Positions 43,153 through 51,501 of a stretch of 64,000 nt of DNA are shown here, piece after piece. Numbering within the stretch: the stretch's first letter is position 1; the number at the start of each line of letters is the position of its first letter. The translations under genes and the position numbers were made by a program. The DNA is taken from positions 252,815-316,814 of the forward strand of contig JAUJPC010000002.1 of assembly GCA_030447305.1 (NCBI GenBank), read 5' to 3'. The stretch comes from Actinomycetota bacterium (lineage in GTDB: Bacteria; Actinomycetota; CADDZG01; JAHWKV01). A model generated the notes under the pieces. That model worked only from the letters and a program-made list of their open reading frames with translations, was not told where the DNA came from and did not search any database.

Positions 43153-43590
43153 ATGGTCACTCAGCGTAAGACCGACTACTCCGGTACCCCGCTCTACCGA
43201 AAGCTCGGAATCAAGGAGCAGGCGCTGGTGCTGCTGGTCTCCGCGCCTCTCGGCTTCCGTACGTTTCTGGGCCCGTTGCCGGAGGGTGCCGAGATCGTGG
43301 AGGGACCAGAGGATCCTCTGGATGTCATTGTGCTGTTCGTCACCGAGCTCGACGACCTGGCCGGCAAGTTTCGCGAGCTTTCGCAGATGCTTGCCACGGA
43401 CGGCGGCATGTGGGTCGCCTGGCCGAAGAAGGCTTCGAAGATCGAAAGTGACCTGACATTCGAACTGGTGCAGGAAGTGGGCCTGGCTGCCGGACTGGTC
43501 GACAACAAGTCTTGCGCGATCGACCAGGACTGGCAGGCCCTGAGGTTCGTCTACCGCAAGAAGGACCGCATCGTGCGGCCGCCCCTTTGA
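43153..43590 (+). CDS. DUF3052 domain protein
   Basis: A 145-residue protein of an actinobacteria-enriched family. It reads YSGTPLYRKLGIKEQALVLL, LDVIVLFVTEL, DGGMWVAWPKKASK and DQDWQALRFVYRKKDR. No catalytic motif is known. ATG 43153 follows the frameshifted small gene by 8 bases; converges on transketolase 9 bases away. Confidence 0.9.
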   Translation: MVTQRKTDYSGTPLYRKLGIKEQALVLLVSAPLGFRTFLGPLPEGAEIVEGPEDPLDVIVLFVTELDDLAGKFRELSQMLATDGGMWVAWPKKASKIESDLTFELVQEVGLAAGLVDNKSCAIDQDWQALRFVYRKKDRIVRPPL

Positions 43591-43599
43591 TCCTGACGC

Positions 43600-45453
43600 T
43601 TACGCCAGCAGTTCCCGGACCGCCTTGGCGATGTGCTCGGCATCGATCTTCGCCGCCTTCAGCAACTCCATCGGCTCACCGGATCCGGGCATCTCTCGCA
43701 CCGCCAGGTGGCGCAGCGTAAAGTCCTTGAAGCCGAGCTCGGCAAAGGCGGCCAGCACCGCGTCGGCGATTCCGCCCTCCGGCCAGTGGTCCTCGGCGAT
43801 AACCAGGTTTCCACCGGTTGCCCGAACCGCATCTGCGATCCCCTGGCCGTCGACGGGCTTAACCGAGTAGGCATCCACCAGGCGGATGTTGATGCCTTCG
43901 CCCGCCAACTCATCGGCCGCCTTGACGCCCTCGTGGATCGTGATTCCGGCTCCCACGACGGTGACACCGTCGCTGTCGGAGGATCGAACCACCTTAGAGC
44001 CGCCGATGGGGAAGGTCTCGCTCGCTTCGTACACGAGCATGGTCTTCTCCCGGGTGGTCCGCATGTAGCTGATGCCGTCCAAATCAGCCATGGCCGCCAC
44101 CAGCTGCGCGGTCTGGTTGGCGTCCGAGGGGTAGAGGACCGTGCTTCCGAACACCGCCCGCATCATCGCTAGGTCCTCCAGGGCCATCTGCGACGGGCCA
44201 TCGGCACCGATTGAAACCCCGGCGTGCGATCCCGCGAGGCGGATGTTTGCCTGCGAGATTGCCCCCATTCGGATGAAGTCGTATGCCCTGGTCAGAAAAG
44301 CCGCGAAGGTGGAGGAGAAGGGAACCAGGTCCACCACCTGCATGCCGACTGCGGCAGCAACCATCTGTTGCTCGGCGATGTACATCTCGAAAAAGCGCTC
44401 GGGATGAGCCTTTTTGAAGTCCTCGGAGTAGGTGGAGTTGGACACCTCGGCATCCAGAACCACGACATCTTCCCGGGCGTCACCCAGAGCCACCAGGGCC
44501 TCGCCGTAGGCTTTGCGCGTAGCCACGCCCTCGGAGTACGTCTTCAGCTTCACCGGGTCCTTTCGGAAGGGGGGCCGGGTCCACTCCCTAGGGCCCTGCA
44601 CCTCAAAGGTGCGCGACGGCTCATCGCCGATCTCCTCCAGGGCCTTCTTGGCGTCTTCGTCCTTCAGAGGCTTGCCGTGCCATCCGGGCTGGTCGGCGAG
44701 AAAGGACACGCCCTGACCCTTGAGCGTCTTGGCGACGATCGCGGTGGGCAGTCCGTCGTTGACCGCCTCGGTCATCGCCGCGTCGATCTCCTCCAGGTTG
44801 TGACCGTCCACCACGATGGCCCGCCAGCCGAACGCTTCTATGCGCCGGGCGTAGGTCTCCATGTCCCACTCGAGCTCGGTGGGGCCGCGCTGGCCCAGGC
44901 GGTTGACGTCGATGATGGCCGTGATGTTGTCGAGCTTTTCGAATCCTGCGCGGGCAAAGCCCTCCCAGATGGAGCCCTCGGCGCTCTCGCTGTCCCCTAC
45001 GACGGTCCAGACGTGGTAAGGGGCACCCAGTGGCCGCTTGGCGGCCATGGCGACTCCCACTCCAATGGGCAGGCCCTGGCCCAGAGACCCTGTTGCGACG
45101 TCGATCCAAGGAATGATGGGTGTGGGGTGTCCCTGGAGGCGGCTGCCGAACTTGCGGTTGGTGAGGAGCTCGGCGTCGTCGATCGCGCCGGCGGCTCGGA
45201 AGAGTGCGTAGATCAGCGGTGAGGCGTGGCCCTTGGAGAAAATCAGGTGGTCGCCTGCGGGGTTATCGGGCTCATCGAAGCTGTAGCGCAGGTGCCCCGC
45301 GAGAAGTACCGCCATAAGGTCGGCTGCCGACAGTGAGGAAGTGGGATGACCAGACCCGGCAGCGGTGGACGTGCGGATGATGTCTGCCCGTAATTGACGT
45401 GCGAGATCTTTGTAAAGGTCCAGCTTGGAGGGTGATTCAGTTCTCATAGCCAT
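43600..45453 (-). CDS. tkt: Transketolase (single-chain, 617 residues)
   Basis: Thiamine-diphosphate enzyme of the pentose phosphate pathway. The cofactor region reads GSGHPTSSLSAADLMAVLLAG and GDSESAEGSIWEGFARAG, the central pyrimidine-domain is VVVLDAEVSNSTYSEDFKKA and GVSIGADGPSQMALEDLAMM, and a C-terminal domain follows. It lacks the extra insertions of E. coli TktA (about 660), so it looks like the shorter human-type. ATG 45453; an ATG two codons on is possible. Confidence 0.93.
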   Translation of the reverse strand: MAMRTESPSKLDLYKDLARQLRADIIRTSTAAGSGHPTSSLSAADLMAVLLAGHLRYSFDEPDNPAGDHLIFSKGHASPLIYALFRAAGAIDDAELLTNRKFGSRLQGHPTPIIPWIDVATGSLGQGLPIGVGVAMAAKRPLGAPYHVWTVVGDSESAEGSIWEGFARAGFEKLDNITAIIDVNRLGQRGPTELEWDMETYARRIEAFGWRAIVVDGHNLEEIDAAMTEAVNDGLPTAIVAKTLKGQGVSFLADQPGWHGKPLKDEDAKKALEEIGDEPSRTFEVQGPREWTRPPFRKDPVKLKTYSEGVATRKAYGEALVALGDAREDVVVLDAEVSNSTYSEDFKKAHPERFFEMYIAEQQMVAAAVGMQVVDLVPFSSTFAAFLTRAYDFIRMGAISQANIRLAGSHAGVSIGADGPSQMALEDLAMMRAVFGSTVLYPSDANQTAQLVAAMADLDGISYMRTTREKTMLVYEASETFPIGGSKVVRSSDSDGVTVVGAGITIHEGVKAADELAGEGINIRLVDAYSVKPVDGQGIADAVRATGGNLVIAEDHWPEGGIADAVLAAFAELGFKDFTLRHLAVREMPGSGEPMELLKAAKIDAEHIAKAVRELLA

Positions 45454-45517
45454 AGTTAACCCACACTTTACACTGCCGCGGAGCCCCGTGATGAGCTCCT
45501 ACCAGTTGGACAAAAAC

Positions 45518-45549
45518 AAAAGAGGGAACCGAAGCCGGTTCCCTCTTTT
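45518..45549 (-). terminator. Strong bidirectional terminator
   Basis: AAAAGAGGGAACCG (45518-45531) and CGGTTCCCTCTTTT (45536-45549) form a 14-bp perfect stem with a 4-base loop and T runs on both strands. It lies about 48 bases after the stop of the small minus-strand gene at 45597 and before the transketolase start region, so it likely ends that transcript. Confidence 0.9.
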
Positions 45550-45596
45550 GGCTTCGAATCTTCGGCATGCCGAACTCGAAACCTGTAAATCAACAG

Positions 45597-45752
45597 CTAC
45601 ATGTTGTTGGGGCGCTGCCTGACATTACCGGGACGACCGGTAACCCAGTAGTGAATCTCCCCGGGACGCCACTTGCCGCCCTTCATCTGCTCGTCAAACG
45701 GCATGTGATCGGCTACTTCGCCAATCCCAGATTTTTCTCCTTGGTACCCCAC
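45597..45752 (-). CDS. Small 51-residue unknown protein
   Basis: A short minus-strand gene starting with GTG at 45752. GAAGGAGGG lies 4 bases upstream, a near-ideal ribosome site. The protein begins GYQGEKSGIGEVADHMPFD, continues EQMKGGKWRPGEIHYWVTG and ends RPGNVRQRPNNM, with the aromatic pair His-Tyr-Trp in the middle. It is soluble and basic. I recognise no family. A perfect terminator just downstream and a coding-like composition support it. Confidence 0.68.
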   Translation of the reverse strand: MGYQGEKSGIGEVADHMPFDEQMKGGKWRPGEIHYWVTGRPGNVRQRPNNM

Positions 45753-45908
45753 TCAACCCTCCTTCTTTCAGAACAACAAACGCTTTCCACTGCTGGGCCA
45801 GTGCCCTTAAGAACGTGGTCATACATTAGCTCACGCAGTTTCTTTTTGCACTGTGAGGCTGGCGTATGGGTCCGGCTCATCCTCATACCAACGCTTCAGG
45901 CGCGGCAG

Positions 45909-46457
45909 TCAAGTTGCGGGGCCCAGCCACAGGCTCATTTCGACGAGATCCTCATAACCGTACGACATCTTTGCGTGTCGGTGACGCTGTCCTTCGACAA
46001 TGAATCCCATCCTTTGATAGAACCCTATGGCTCTCGAGTTCTGTGGAACGACGTTCAGGACCAGCTTCTCGACGCCGAAAGCCCGGGACCAGTCCCTGGC
46101 ACCATCTATCAGGGCCGCTCCGACCCCCTTCCCCCGATAGCGTTTCTGAACCGACATTCCGATCTCCGCCGTGTGCGCATAGATGTTGCGGTTGCGGGTA
46201 GTGGTGAGCTGACCGATCACCTCGGAGCCGTCGACGGCCACGATGGCGGCCGTCTGGTCGCACCATGCGCCGAACCTGAAGACGCGGGCAAGCTCCCTCC
46301 GCGTTGTATTCACCGATTCCAGCAATATGAAGCGGTCTTCTGTGGATACCTCGACCAACAGGCTGATCCATCCACCGGCGTCGCCCCCACGGGCAGGCCG
46401 CACCCTGACCTGCTGGCCGTCTGCCAGGTCGAGAACCCGCGGGTCGGGCAGGGGCAT
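45909..46457 (-). CDS. GNAT-family N-acetyltransferase
   Basis: A 182-residue GNAT protein. Motif A reads EIGMSVQKRYRGKGVGAALI and motif B LVLNVVPQNSRAIGFYQRMG. The N-terminus VRVRPARGGDAGGWISLL is usual. Substrate unknown. ATG 46457. 60 bases downstream of the aquaporin gene on the same strand. Confidence 0.88.
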   Translation of the reverse strand: MPLPDPRVLDLADGQQVRVRPARGGDAGGWISLLVEVSTEDRFILLESVNTTRRELARVFRFGAWCDQTAAIVAVDGSEVIGQLTTTRNRNIYAHTAEIGMSVQKRYRGKGVGAALIDGARDWSRAFGVEKLVLNVVPQNSRAIGFYQRMGFIVEGQRHRHAKMSYGYEDLVEMSLWLGPAT

Positions 46458-46517
46458 CAGGTCGGGAAAACGGCTTCGGTCGTCGCGAGGGGGCCCTGTA
46501 CCCTCTTGTGCCGACTG

Positions 46518-47411
46518 CTAACCCGGCTTCTCTGACGTGTCCTCGGCCGCCGCAGCATCCTCGGCCGCCGCAGCGTCCTCGGCCCCAGCAGCATCTTCGG
46601 GCTCGGCAGCAACTTGGGCCCCAGCAGCATCTTGGGCCTCAGCAGCATCCTCCGCCGCAGACTCCTCGGGGGCCGGAGGAAGGATCTCTGGTGCCCTTGG
46701 AGCAAGGTCCACAGCATCGACCGGCTTGTCTTCGGTGTCCAGGAAGAACAGCTCGTATGCCGTCGATGCTATCAGCGCCCCAACAATGGGACCAAGTACC
46801 CACACCGGCCAGTTGGCGTCCAGGGCACCGCCCATGACGGCCGGCCCGAACCACCGGGCAGGGTTCATCGCCGCGCCGGTGAAGGGGCCCCCCACAATGA
46901 CGTCGAAGGTTATGGTCAGTCCGATTGCCAGCGGAGCAATGATCTTTGGTCCCCTGGGGTCGACCGCCACACCCCAGATGACGAACACCAGAAAGAACGT
47001 GAGCACCACCTCGATCAAACCGCCCTGCAGCAATGAGGTGCCTTCGGCCAGTGCGGGGGCTCCCGCTCCTACCGATCTGACGATCTCCTCGGCAAATACC
47101 TGCCTCACGACTACCGCCGCGACCAGGCCGCCCAGCAGTTGGCCCGCGACGTAACCTCCCAGGTCCTTGAGCGACAGGCGCCTGGCGATGTAAAAAGCAA
47201 CGCTGACCGCAGGGTTGGCATGGCCACCGGATATCCGTCCCACTGCGGCAATCGCGACCGCCAGCGCAAGGCCTTGGGCCAGTGCGATGCCGAGGATGCC
47301 AAAGGTGCCCTGCAGGTTGACCACCGCCAACTGCTGATCAGCTACGATCGCAGCCGTCCCGGCGAACACAAAAAAGAAAGCGGCGATGAATTCGGCGACG
47401 TACCTCTTCAA
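46518..47411 (-). CDS. Aquaporin/MIP-family channel with acidic Ala-rich tail
   Basis: A protein of about 297 residues with six membrane helices and both NPA boxes (HANPAVSVAF and AMNPARWFGP), so a water or small-solute pore. Selectivity-filter residues cannot be assigned by eye. After the last helix, about 70 residues are hydrophilic, ending in repeats of AEDAA and AGAEDAAAA, unusual for a MIP. The TTG at 47411 with GGAAGGAG 6 bases before is preferred; an ATG at 47459 lies against the divergent glycosyltransferase start. Confidence 0.88.
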   Translation of the reverse strand: MKRYVAEFIAAFFFVFAGTAAIVADQQLAVVNLQGTFGILGIALAQGLALAVAIAAVGRISGGHANPAVSVAFYIARRLSLKDLGGYVAGQLLGGLVAAVVVRQVFAEEIVRSVGAGAPALAEGTSLLQGGLIEVVLTFFLVFVIWGVAVDPRGPKIIAPLAIGLTITFDVIVGGPFTGAAMNPARWFGPAVMGGALDANWPVWVLGPIVGALIASTAYELFFLDTEDKPVDAVDLAPRAPEILPPAPEESAAEDAAEAQDAAGAQVAAEPEDAAGAEDAAAAEDAAAAEDTSEKPG

Positions 47412-47459
47412 GTAACTCTCCTTCCTTGCGACACAAGAGCCGGGTGGCTTCCAGATCAT

Positions 47460-48566
47460 ATGCGCCTTCTAGTCGTCACCAATGATTTCCCCCCCAATCC
47501 GGGAGGGATCGAAAACTACGTCTACTCGCTGGTCAGGCGGTGGCCTGCAGGGGATGTCACGGTCATCACCCGAACCATGCCCGGCAGCGAGGAGTTCGAT
47601 GCCCTCCAGGACTTCGAGATTCTCAGGGAGCCGGCGGGGACCTTGCTGCCGAAGCCGGGGCTGGTCCGGCGGCTCAGCTCGCTGATCGCCGATCGTGGCA
47701 CAGACATCGTTCACTTTCCCTCAGCGCTTCCGCTCGGGCTCATGGGGAGCGGCCTCGGACGCCCCTACGCCCTCAGCGTGCATGGGGGAGAGTTCCTTCT
47801 GGCGTCGAGCATTCCGATCGCCAGGTCCGTGCTGAAGGCCGTTTGCAGGGAGGCGGCGGTGATCATGCCGGAGTCTTCGTTCGCGGAGTCAATGGTCGGG
47901 CGCCTTATCGGTCCTCGGGTCCCCATGACCAGGGTCACATGTGGAGTAGACGTAGATCTCTACGGGCCCGGGACGTCCCAGCCGGTAAGCCTGGGCGTCG
48001 ACGGCCCGGTGGTGGTTTCGGTGAGCCGCCTCGTTGCCCGAAAGGGAGCACGAACTCTCATCGAAGCGTTGCCCGTGGTGCTGCGTAAGCATCCGGACGC
48101 CCACCTTCTGATCGTCGGAGGAGGACCGGATTTCGATCACCTCCGGAAGATGGCCTGCGACGCGGAGGTGACCGATTCGGTCACCATGGCGGGGCCGCAG
48201 CCGTGGGACCGGATCCCTTCATTTCTGGCAGCGGGGGACATATTTGCCCTTCCCACAAGAACGAGATTTTTCGGAACCGAAACCGAAGGCCTGCCGCTGG
48301 TGTACGTGGAGGCGGCGGCGGCGGGACTGCCGCTCATCGGAGGCGACGTCGGCGGAGTGCGGGATGCGGTGCGGGACGGCGAGACCGGGATTCTGGTCGA
48401 TGGGGGGAGTGTGACGGAGACCACACAGGCAATCCTCCGCCTGCTTGACGATCCCGAGGAAGCTCGCAGGCTCGCATCAGGTGCAAGGCAGATGGTCCTC
48501 CAGGATTTCAACTGGGACTCGCTCTACAGGCTTTATCGGAATGCCCTGGAGAGTAGCTTGCATTAG
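47460..48566 (+). CDS. Glycosyltransferase family 4, PimB-like
   Basis: A 368-residue GT-B glycosyltransferase. The N-terminal domain opens RLLVVTNDFPPNPGGIENYV, and the C-terminal NDP-sugar domain has VVSVSRLVARKGARTLIEAL, HLLIVGGGPDFDHLRKMA and the acid motif TETEGLPLVYVEAAAAGLPL. This resembles PimB, which adds mannose to phosphatidyl-inositol mannosides in actinobacteria, but acceptor specificity cannot be seen. ATG 47460 right at the divergent aquaporin region. Confidence 0.88.
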   Translation: MRLLVVTNDFPPNPGGIENYVYSLVRRWPAGDVTVITRTMPGSEEFDALQDFEILREPAGTLLPKPGLVRRLSSLIADRGTDIVHFPSALPLGLMGSGLGRPYALSVHGGEFLLASSIPIARSVLKAVCREAAVIMPESSFAESMVGRLIGPRVPMTRVTCGVDVDLYGPGTSQPVSLGVDGPVVVSVSRLVARKGARTLIEALPVVLRKHPDAHLLIVGGGPDFDHLRKMACDAEVTDSVTMAGPQPWDRIPSFLAAGDIFALPTRTRFFGTETEGLPLVYVEAAAAGLPLIGGDVGGVRDAVRDGETGILVDGGSVTETTQAILRLLDDPEEARRLASGARQMVLQDFNWDSLYRLYRNALESSLH

Positions 48567-48584
48567 AGCTGTCGTACCCTGGCC

Positions 48585-48821
48585 TTGAAGCTCACGACCG
48601 AGGAGGCAGCTATCTTTCCCAGAACGTTCGGCACGGTTTCAATCATCGTCGGCGCAATCTGGCTGATTCAGGGCCTGGGCTTTGCCGACACGGGATCCTT
48701 TATGGACCGTCAGCCTGCCTGGGCGGTTGCCGGAGTGATTCTTATTCTGATTGGGCTTATCTCGACCCTGGCGCACCGCCGAAAGCGCAAGGAAGACAAA
48801 CCTGTTCAGCCCCGCAGCTGA
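48585..48821 (+). CDS. Small two-helix membrane protein, unknown
   Basis: A 78-residue protein with two membrane helices (FGTVSIIVGAIWLIQGLGFA and WAVAGVILILIGLISTLA) and a highly basic C-terminus (HRRKRKEDKP). The start TTG at 48585 has no visible ribosome site; it may be leaderless or start slightly later. The gene end overlaps the convergent RidA gene end by 16 bases. Confidence 0.6.
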   Translation: MKLTTEEAAIFPRTFGTVSIIVGAIWLIQGLGFADTGSFMDRQPAWAVAGVILILIGLISTLAHRRKRKEDKPVQPRS

Positions 48822-49186
48822 GCGATTGCCTCTATCTCGAACAGGGCGTTCTTCGGCAAAGTCCTGACGGCTACGGTGCTTCTAGCCGGCGGCTGCTCGT
48901 CGAAGTAGCCGGCGTAGATTTCGTTCATCGGTGCAAAGTCCTCCATCGCCGCCAGGAAGACGGTCGTCTTGACGACCTGGGACCGACCGGCCCCTGCCGC
49001 CTTGAGCACCCCGTCAAGGTTCCTAAGGGCTTGGGTAACCTGAGCCTCGAGGCCTTCGGCGAGCTGTGCCGTCACCGGATCAAGCCCGATCTGACCCGAG
49101 CAGAAAAGCAAACCGGCAGCAGCGATGGCCTGCGAGTAAGGTCCGATTGTGGCCGGGGCCTCCTTGGTGGATACAACTTGTTTCAT
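48806..49186 (-). CDS. ridA: RidA/YjgF family enamine/imine deaminase
   Basis: A 126-residue protein that hydrolyses reactive enamine intermediates. It reads APATIGPYSQAIAAAGLLFC, SGQIGLDPVTAQL and ends RSTVAVRTLPKNALFEIEAI, with the family Arg in ARSTV and Tyr in GPYSQA. ATG 49186 places the start at the family's usual length; the frame extends farther upstream without similarity. Confidence 0.92.
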   Translation of the reverse strand: MKQVVSTKEAPATIGPYSQAIAAAGLLFCSGQIGLDPVTAQLAEGLEAQVTQALRNLDGVLKAAGAGRSQVVKTTVFLAAMEDFAPMNEIYAGYFDEQPPARSTVAVRTLPKNALFEIEAIAQLRG

Positions 49187-49388
49187 AGCGGAATACTCCT
49201 TGCTGGTAGGTGCGCTCGTGAACGGCGAGTACACCACAGCACATGGGCTGAATCCAGGCCGGCGGGTCTGGTAAAGCCGTCTGCAGGAGTTCACATATCC
49301 CCGGGCTGCGCGTGAGCCTGTGCTAGCGTGAAGGCTCATTTGTGCGTAATCAAGGGCGTTAAGCCTTGGATGATGAGAGGAGCCTTGG

Positions 49389-49544
49389 ATGGCTGAAGAG
49401 TACGAAGGTTACTGTGTGAAGTGCAGGACCAAGCGGAAGTTCGAGGGCGAGAAGAAGGACCTTCCCAACGGCCGCAAGGCAGCCCAGGGAACATGTCCGG
49501 AATGTGGGACCAAGGTCACCCGCATGCTGGGGAAGTCTGCTTAA
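49389..49544 (+). CDS. Small zinc-ribbon protein, DUF5679-like
   Basis: A 51-residue protein starting ATG 49389 with GAGAGGAG 6 bases upstream. It has two Cys pairs, CVKCRTKRKF and CPECGTKVTR, a zinc-ribbon arrangement typical of DUF5679 proteins. Too short for routine ORF calling. Confidence 0.82.
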   Translation: MAEEYEGYCVKCRTKRKFEGEKKDLPNGRKAAQGTCPECGTKVTRMLGKSA

Positions 49545-49547
49545 GCC

Positions 49548-50477
49548 CTAGACGTACCGGCGCGCCAGCGATCTGGCGGTGGCTTTGAGCCGTTGCCTCA
49601 GCGACTCCGGCTCGATGACTCGAGCCTCGGGTCCCAGTCGCAGGAGCAACCTCTCCAGCCAGGCCATTCCCCCCGCTTTCAGGCGGATCCTTATCCACCC
49701 ATCCTCTAGAGGTTCCTGGGACAAAAGCGGGTAATAATCGCACACCCAGTTGGCCCGGGGAGCTATGTCCAGAGTCACGGTCATGGCTTCGTCGCTCTCG
49801 AAGTACACGGACTCGTACTGGGACAGATCGAAGTCATCCGGGATATGCGCGGTTTCGTCCAGTTGGACGACCGACCGTATGCGGTCGACTCGAAAGATCC
49901 GTTCGTCGGTCACGCGGTGGCAGTATCCCAACAGATACCAGCGACCGTCCGAGAGCAGGAGCGCCCACGGGTCGACGTCCCTCTCTGTGACCTCGTCCTT
50001 GGATTGCGACTGGTAGACCAGGTGTAGCCGGCGGCGGTCCTCCAACGCCTGCTTTACGACGGTCAGCTCTTCCGGTGCCTCCAGGCCGACGCTTACCCTC
50101 TCCAGCGCTCCAGGCGTCAGGGCGTTCGAGAGATGTTCCATCGCCCGCTCCAGAGCCGGGTCGGGACCGGATACCGCTGCCAGCGCCTGTCCTCCGGCGT
50201 ACAGCATCAGACCCTCGGCCGGAGTGAGTCGCATGGGTCGGGAGAAGTAGTCGGCCATCCGGATCCAAACCTGATCCCCATCGATATACGCCTCGATCAG
50301 GTCACCGGGACCGTATCCGGGAAGGCCGCACATGAAAAGAAGATTCAGGTCGGCCACCAGTTCGGTGCGGGTTATGGCGAAGCGTTCGCAGACCTCTTCA
50401 ACCGTGGCGCCGTTGTTCCGCAGCACGTACGGAACCAAAAGCAGCAGCCGGCGGAAGCGGTCCTCGAGCTCAGCCAA
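49548..50477 (-). CDS. pafC: WYL-domain transcription regulator PafC
   Basis: A 309-residue protein with N-terminal HTH (VEEVCERFAITRTELVADLN) and C-terminal WYL domain (DPWALLLSDGRWYLLGYCHR, FRVDRIRSV). PafB and PafC form the heterodimeric DNA-damage regulator PafBC in mycobacteria, activating many repair genes. It overlaps pafB by 8 bases. It is on the same strand as the rest of the pupylation region. Confidence 0.92.
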   Translation of the reverse strand: MAELEDRFRRLLLLVPYVLRNNGATVEEVCERFAITRTELVADLNLLFMCGLPGYGPGDLIEAYIDGDQVWIRMADYFSRPMRLTPAEGLMLYAGGQALAAVSGPDPALERAMEHLSNALTPGALERVSVGLEAPEELTVVKQALEDRRRLHLVYQSQSKDEVTERDVDPWALLLSDGRWYLLGYCHRVTDERIFRVDRIRSVVQLDETAHIPDDFDLSQYESVYFESDEAMTVTLDIAPRANWVCDYYPLLSQEPLEDGWIRIRLKAGGMAWLERLLLRLGPEARVIEPESLRQRLKATARSLARRYV

Positions 50478-51432
50478 AGATCTCCTCGAGACGAAGCCGG
50501 GCGAGGTCTCTCAGCCTTTGGGGCTCCAACACTTCGGCGCCCTCACCAAAACCTAGCAGCCATGAGATGAATCCCGAGTCGTCGGTCACCTCCACCGCGG
50601 CGGTAGCGCTCATATCCTCGTTGCGCTCCAGACGCAGCCAGGGTGAGCTGCGCTCCACCCACCAGGCAGTCGACTGATCAAACCGCACCGTCGCCCGGTC
50701 CGGCACGGCTCCCTGAACGAATGGAGGCCTCTCCATGTACCCGTGAAGGGTGAACCCGTCAGGGATCTCGAACTCGGGACCCGGCCGGCTCGGATGTGTC
50801 AGGCGGATCGCTCCTTCCACACGGTCCAGCCGGAAGGATCGGATCTGGTCGTTGCTCAGGTCTTGCCCGATCAGGTACCACTTGCCCCGGCGTTGCATGA
50901 GGCCGTAAGGGTCCACCGACCTCGTCCGGGTCGCTTCCTTGCTGCGGTAGGGGAAGGTGACCTTCTTCTTTGCCGCAACACTCTCAAGGGCAACTGAAAG
51001 GTTAGGAGCCGCCAGGCCAAGATCGGCCGTCAGCCAGGAAAGGTTCCCCGCGGTCTTCGGGGGGGCACCCTCCGTCAGCTTCATCAGTGCGCTGCGAGCG
51101 GGTCCCGGGTCGCTCATACGCAGCAGCCCTGCAGCAAGCCAGAGCGCAGCCACCTCGTCGGGTGCCAGGTTCAACTCTGGAAGATAGTAGCGATCCTTCG
51201 GAATCCGGTAGCCGTGCTCGGTGTCCCAGGCGTCGACCGAGCTCAACTCCACCGGGATCCCCATCTCACGGAGCTCCTCTTTGTCACGCTCGAACATTCG
51301 CTTGAAGGTGTCCCAGCTGTCCTGTCCGTAGCCCGGGATGGTCCGATGAATCTGCTCGGCGGTGACCGGCTGAGAGGTCTCCAGCAGCATGACTATGAGG
51401 TTGAGGAGTCTCTCCGATTTACGAACGGCCAA
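50470..51432 (-). CDS. pafB: WYL-domain transcription regulator PafB
   Basis: A 320-residue partner of PafC. HTH VTAEQIHRTIPGYGQD at the N-terminus, and a WYL domain YGLMQRRGKWYLIGQDLSND with FRLDRVEGAI. ATG 51432; overlaps pafC. The pair follows DUF3866 by 69 bases, on the same strand. Confidence 0.92.
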   Translation of the reverse strand: MAVRKSERLLNLIVMLLETSQPVTAEQIHRTIPGYGQDSWDTFKRMFERDKEELREMGIPVELSSVDAWDTEHGYRIPKDRYYLPELNLAPDEVAALWLAAGLLRMSDPGPARSALMKLTEGAPPKTAGNLSWLTADLGLAAPNLSVALESVAAKKKVTFPYRSKEATRTRSVDPYGLMQRRGKWYLIGQDLSNDQIRSFRLDRVEGAIRLTHPSRPGPEFEIPDGFTLHGYMERPPFVQGAVPDRATVRFDQSTAWWVERSSPWLRLERNEDMSATAAVEVTDDSGFISWLLGFGEGAEVLEPQRLRDLARLRLEEIFG

Positions 51433-51501
51433 TTACTACCCCCTCCTCAGACGACCGGCCGCAGGTGGTGCCGAACTCCCGGAAGGCCGTCTTCGCAGCC
51501 T

